Shown: piece after piece, positions 63,761 to 64,000 of the stretch | How positions within the stretch are numbered: position 1 is the first letter of the stretch | Layout of the letters: each line of letters starts with the position of its first letter | Assembly (NCBI GenBank): GCA_018136815.1 | Contig: CM030933.1 | Location: forward strand, 372,001-436,000 | Reading direction: 5' to 3' | DNA length: 64,000 nucleotides | Source of the DNA: Isochrysis galbana | Taxonomy: Eukaryota; Haptophyta; Isochrysidales; Isochrysidaceae | The notes under the pieces: model-generated | What the model saw: the letters and a program-made list of their open reading frames with translations, nothing else | What the model was told of the DNA's origin: nothing | Databases searched by the model: none | Made by a program: the position numbers and the translations under genes

Positions 63761-64000
63761 AGGTAGAAATATGCAGCATGCAGCATATGCAATTGCATAT
63801 TTGGGTAGATTTGTCAGATCCTTAGGCCCTATGGGCCATCCCAATTCGTCATTCCCGCGCCGAACCATTCGCCCTCAGACCCTCCTGCGCACCCCAGACG
63901 GCCCAACCCCAGCGCACAGCGCTCGTCAGCCACCTCACTCCAGCTGGATGCGTGCGCGGGATGGCGGACTTTGCGCGAGCGCGGGCGGGAAGGATACACC
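63761..64000. other. Window end, no recognised gene
   Basis: It contains 'atgcagcatgcagcatatgc' (63772-63790). Nothing coding is supported. Confidence 0.3.

Overview
This window is nuclear DNA of a eukaryote, most likely a GC-rich unicellular alga. The evidence is spliceosomal introns with GT..AG borders (44 to about 300 nt), start sites preceded by C/T-rich leaders, long poly-G/poly-C and (CT)n tracts, and a mix of eukaryotic genes with several transposon classes. A multi-repeat RAP-domain protein with a hydrophobic leader suggests an organism with organellar RNA-binding repeat proteins. I cannot fix the lineage (haptophyte, ochrophyte, dinoflagellate relative or other) from the sequence alone. 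No bacterial operons, tRNA, rRNA or CRISPR arrays were seen.

Host genes, left to right: a 5'-partial Ser-rich protein of unknown function (2-2131, +); an FBXO7-like F-box protein with UBL, UBA, PI31-like, F-box and proteasome-binding-type tail (6366-8516, -); a Cys-form iodothyronine-deiodinase homologue (14733-15416, +); a broken or partly spliced unknown gene (about 16620-17130, -); a six-exon GT77-like glycosyltransferase (18401-20471, -); a four-exon octotricopeptide/RAP protein (27269-30867, -); a 1653-residue signal-peptide/membrane protein with a very long disordered basic tail (32482-37443, +); an F-box protein with a Cys4 knuckle (49418-50605, +); a leucine-rich-repeat terminal exon (about 51558-51764, +); a three-exon kinesin fused to SAM and HD-phosphohydrolase domains (52811-55898, -); and a receptor that joins two PstS-like binding domains to a class C seven-helix bundle (59116-62637, +).

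Mobile DNA fills most of the space between genes. (1) A large retroelement superfamily recurs at 2.4-3.4, 4.3-5.1, 5.2-5.9, 9.9-10.6, 20.6-21.5, 21.6-26.9, 31.1-32.0 and 57.1-57.8 kb, with smaller pieces elsewhere. Its members begin with a short hairpin whose two arms change together from copy to copy, end in a GAAT.TT.A.A.G-T(n) motif, and are flanked by 13-18 bp target duplications. At 21.6-26.9 kb three of them are nested like Russian dolls (B contains A, A contains a short element), and removing each insertion restores the reading frame of the one around it. (2) Two TTAA-flanked DNA transposons stand back to back (39116-43131 and 43128-49193) and share one TTAA. The first carries an apparently intact transposase with AT-hooks, a DDE-type core, a CXC cysteine domain and an SH3/Tudor-like tail. 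The second is wrecked by a hAT insertion and a (CT)n expansion. A near-perfect 213-bp fold-back lies at the 3' end of the first transposase gene.

The host genes do not form a pathway; they look like an ordinary stretch of chromosome heavily colonised by transposons. The points I consider most worth follow-up are the kinesin-SAM-HD fusion, the PstS-7TM receptor, the covarying 5' hairpin of the retroelement superfamily, and the chromatin-domain-bearing TTAA transposase.
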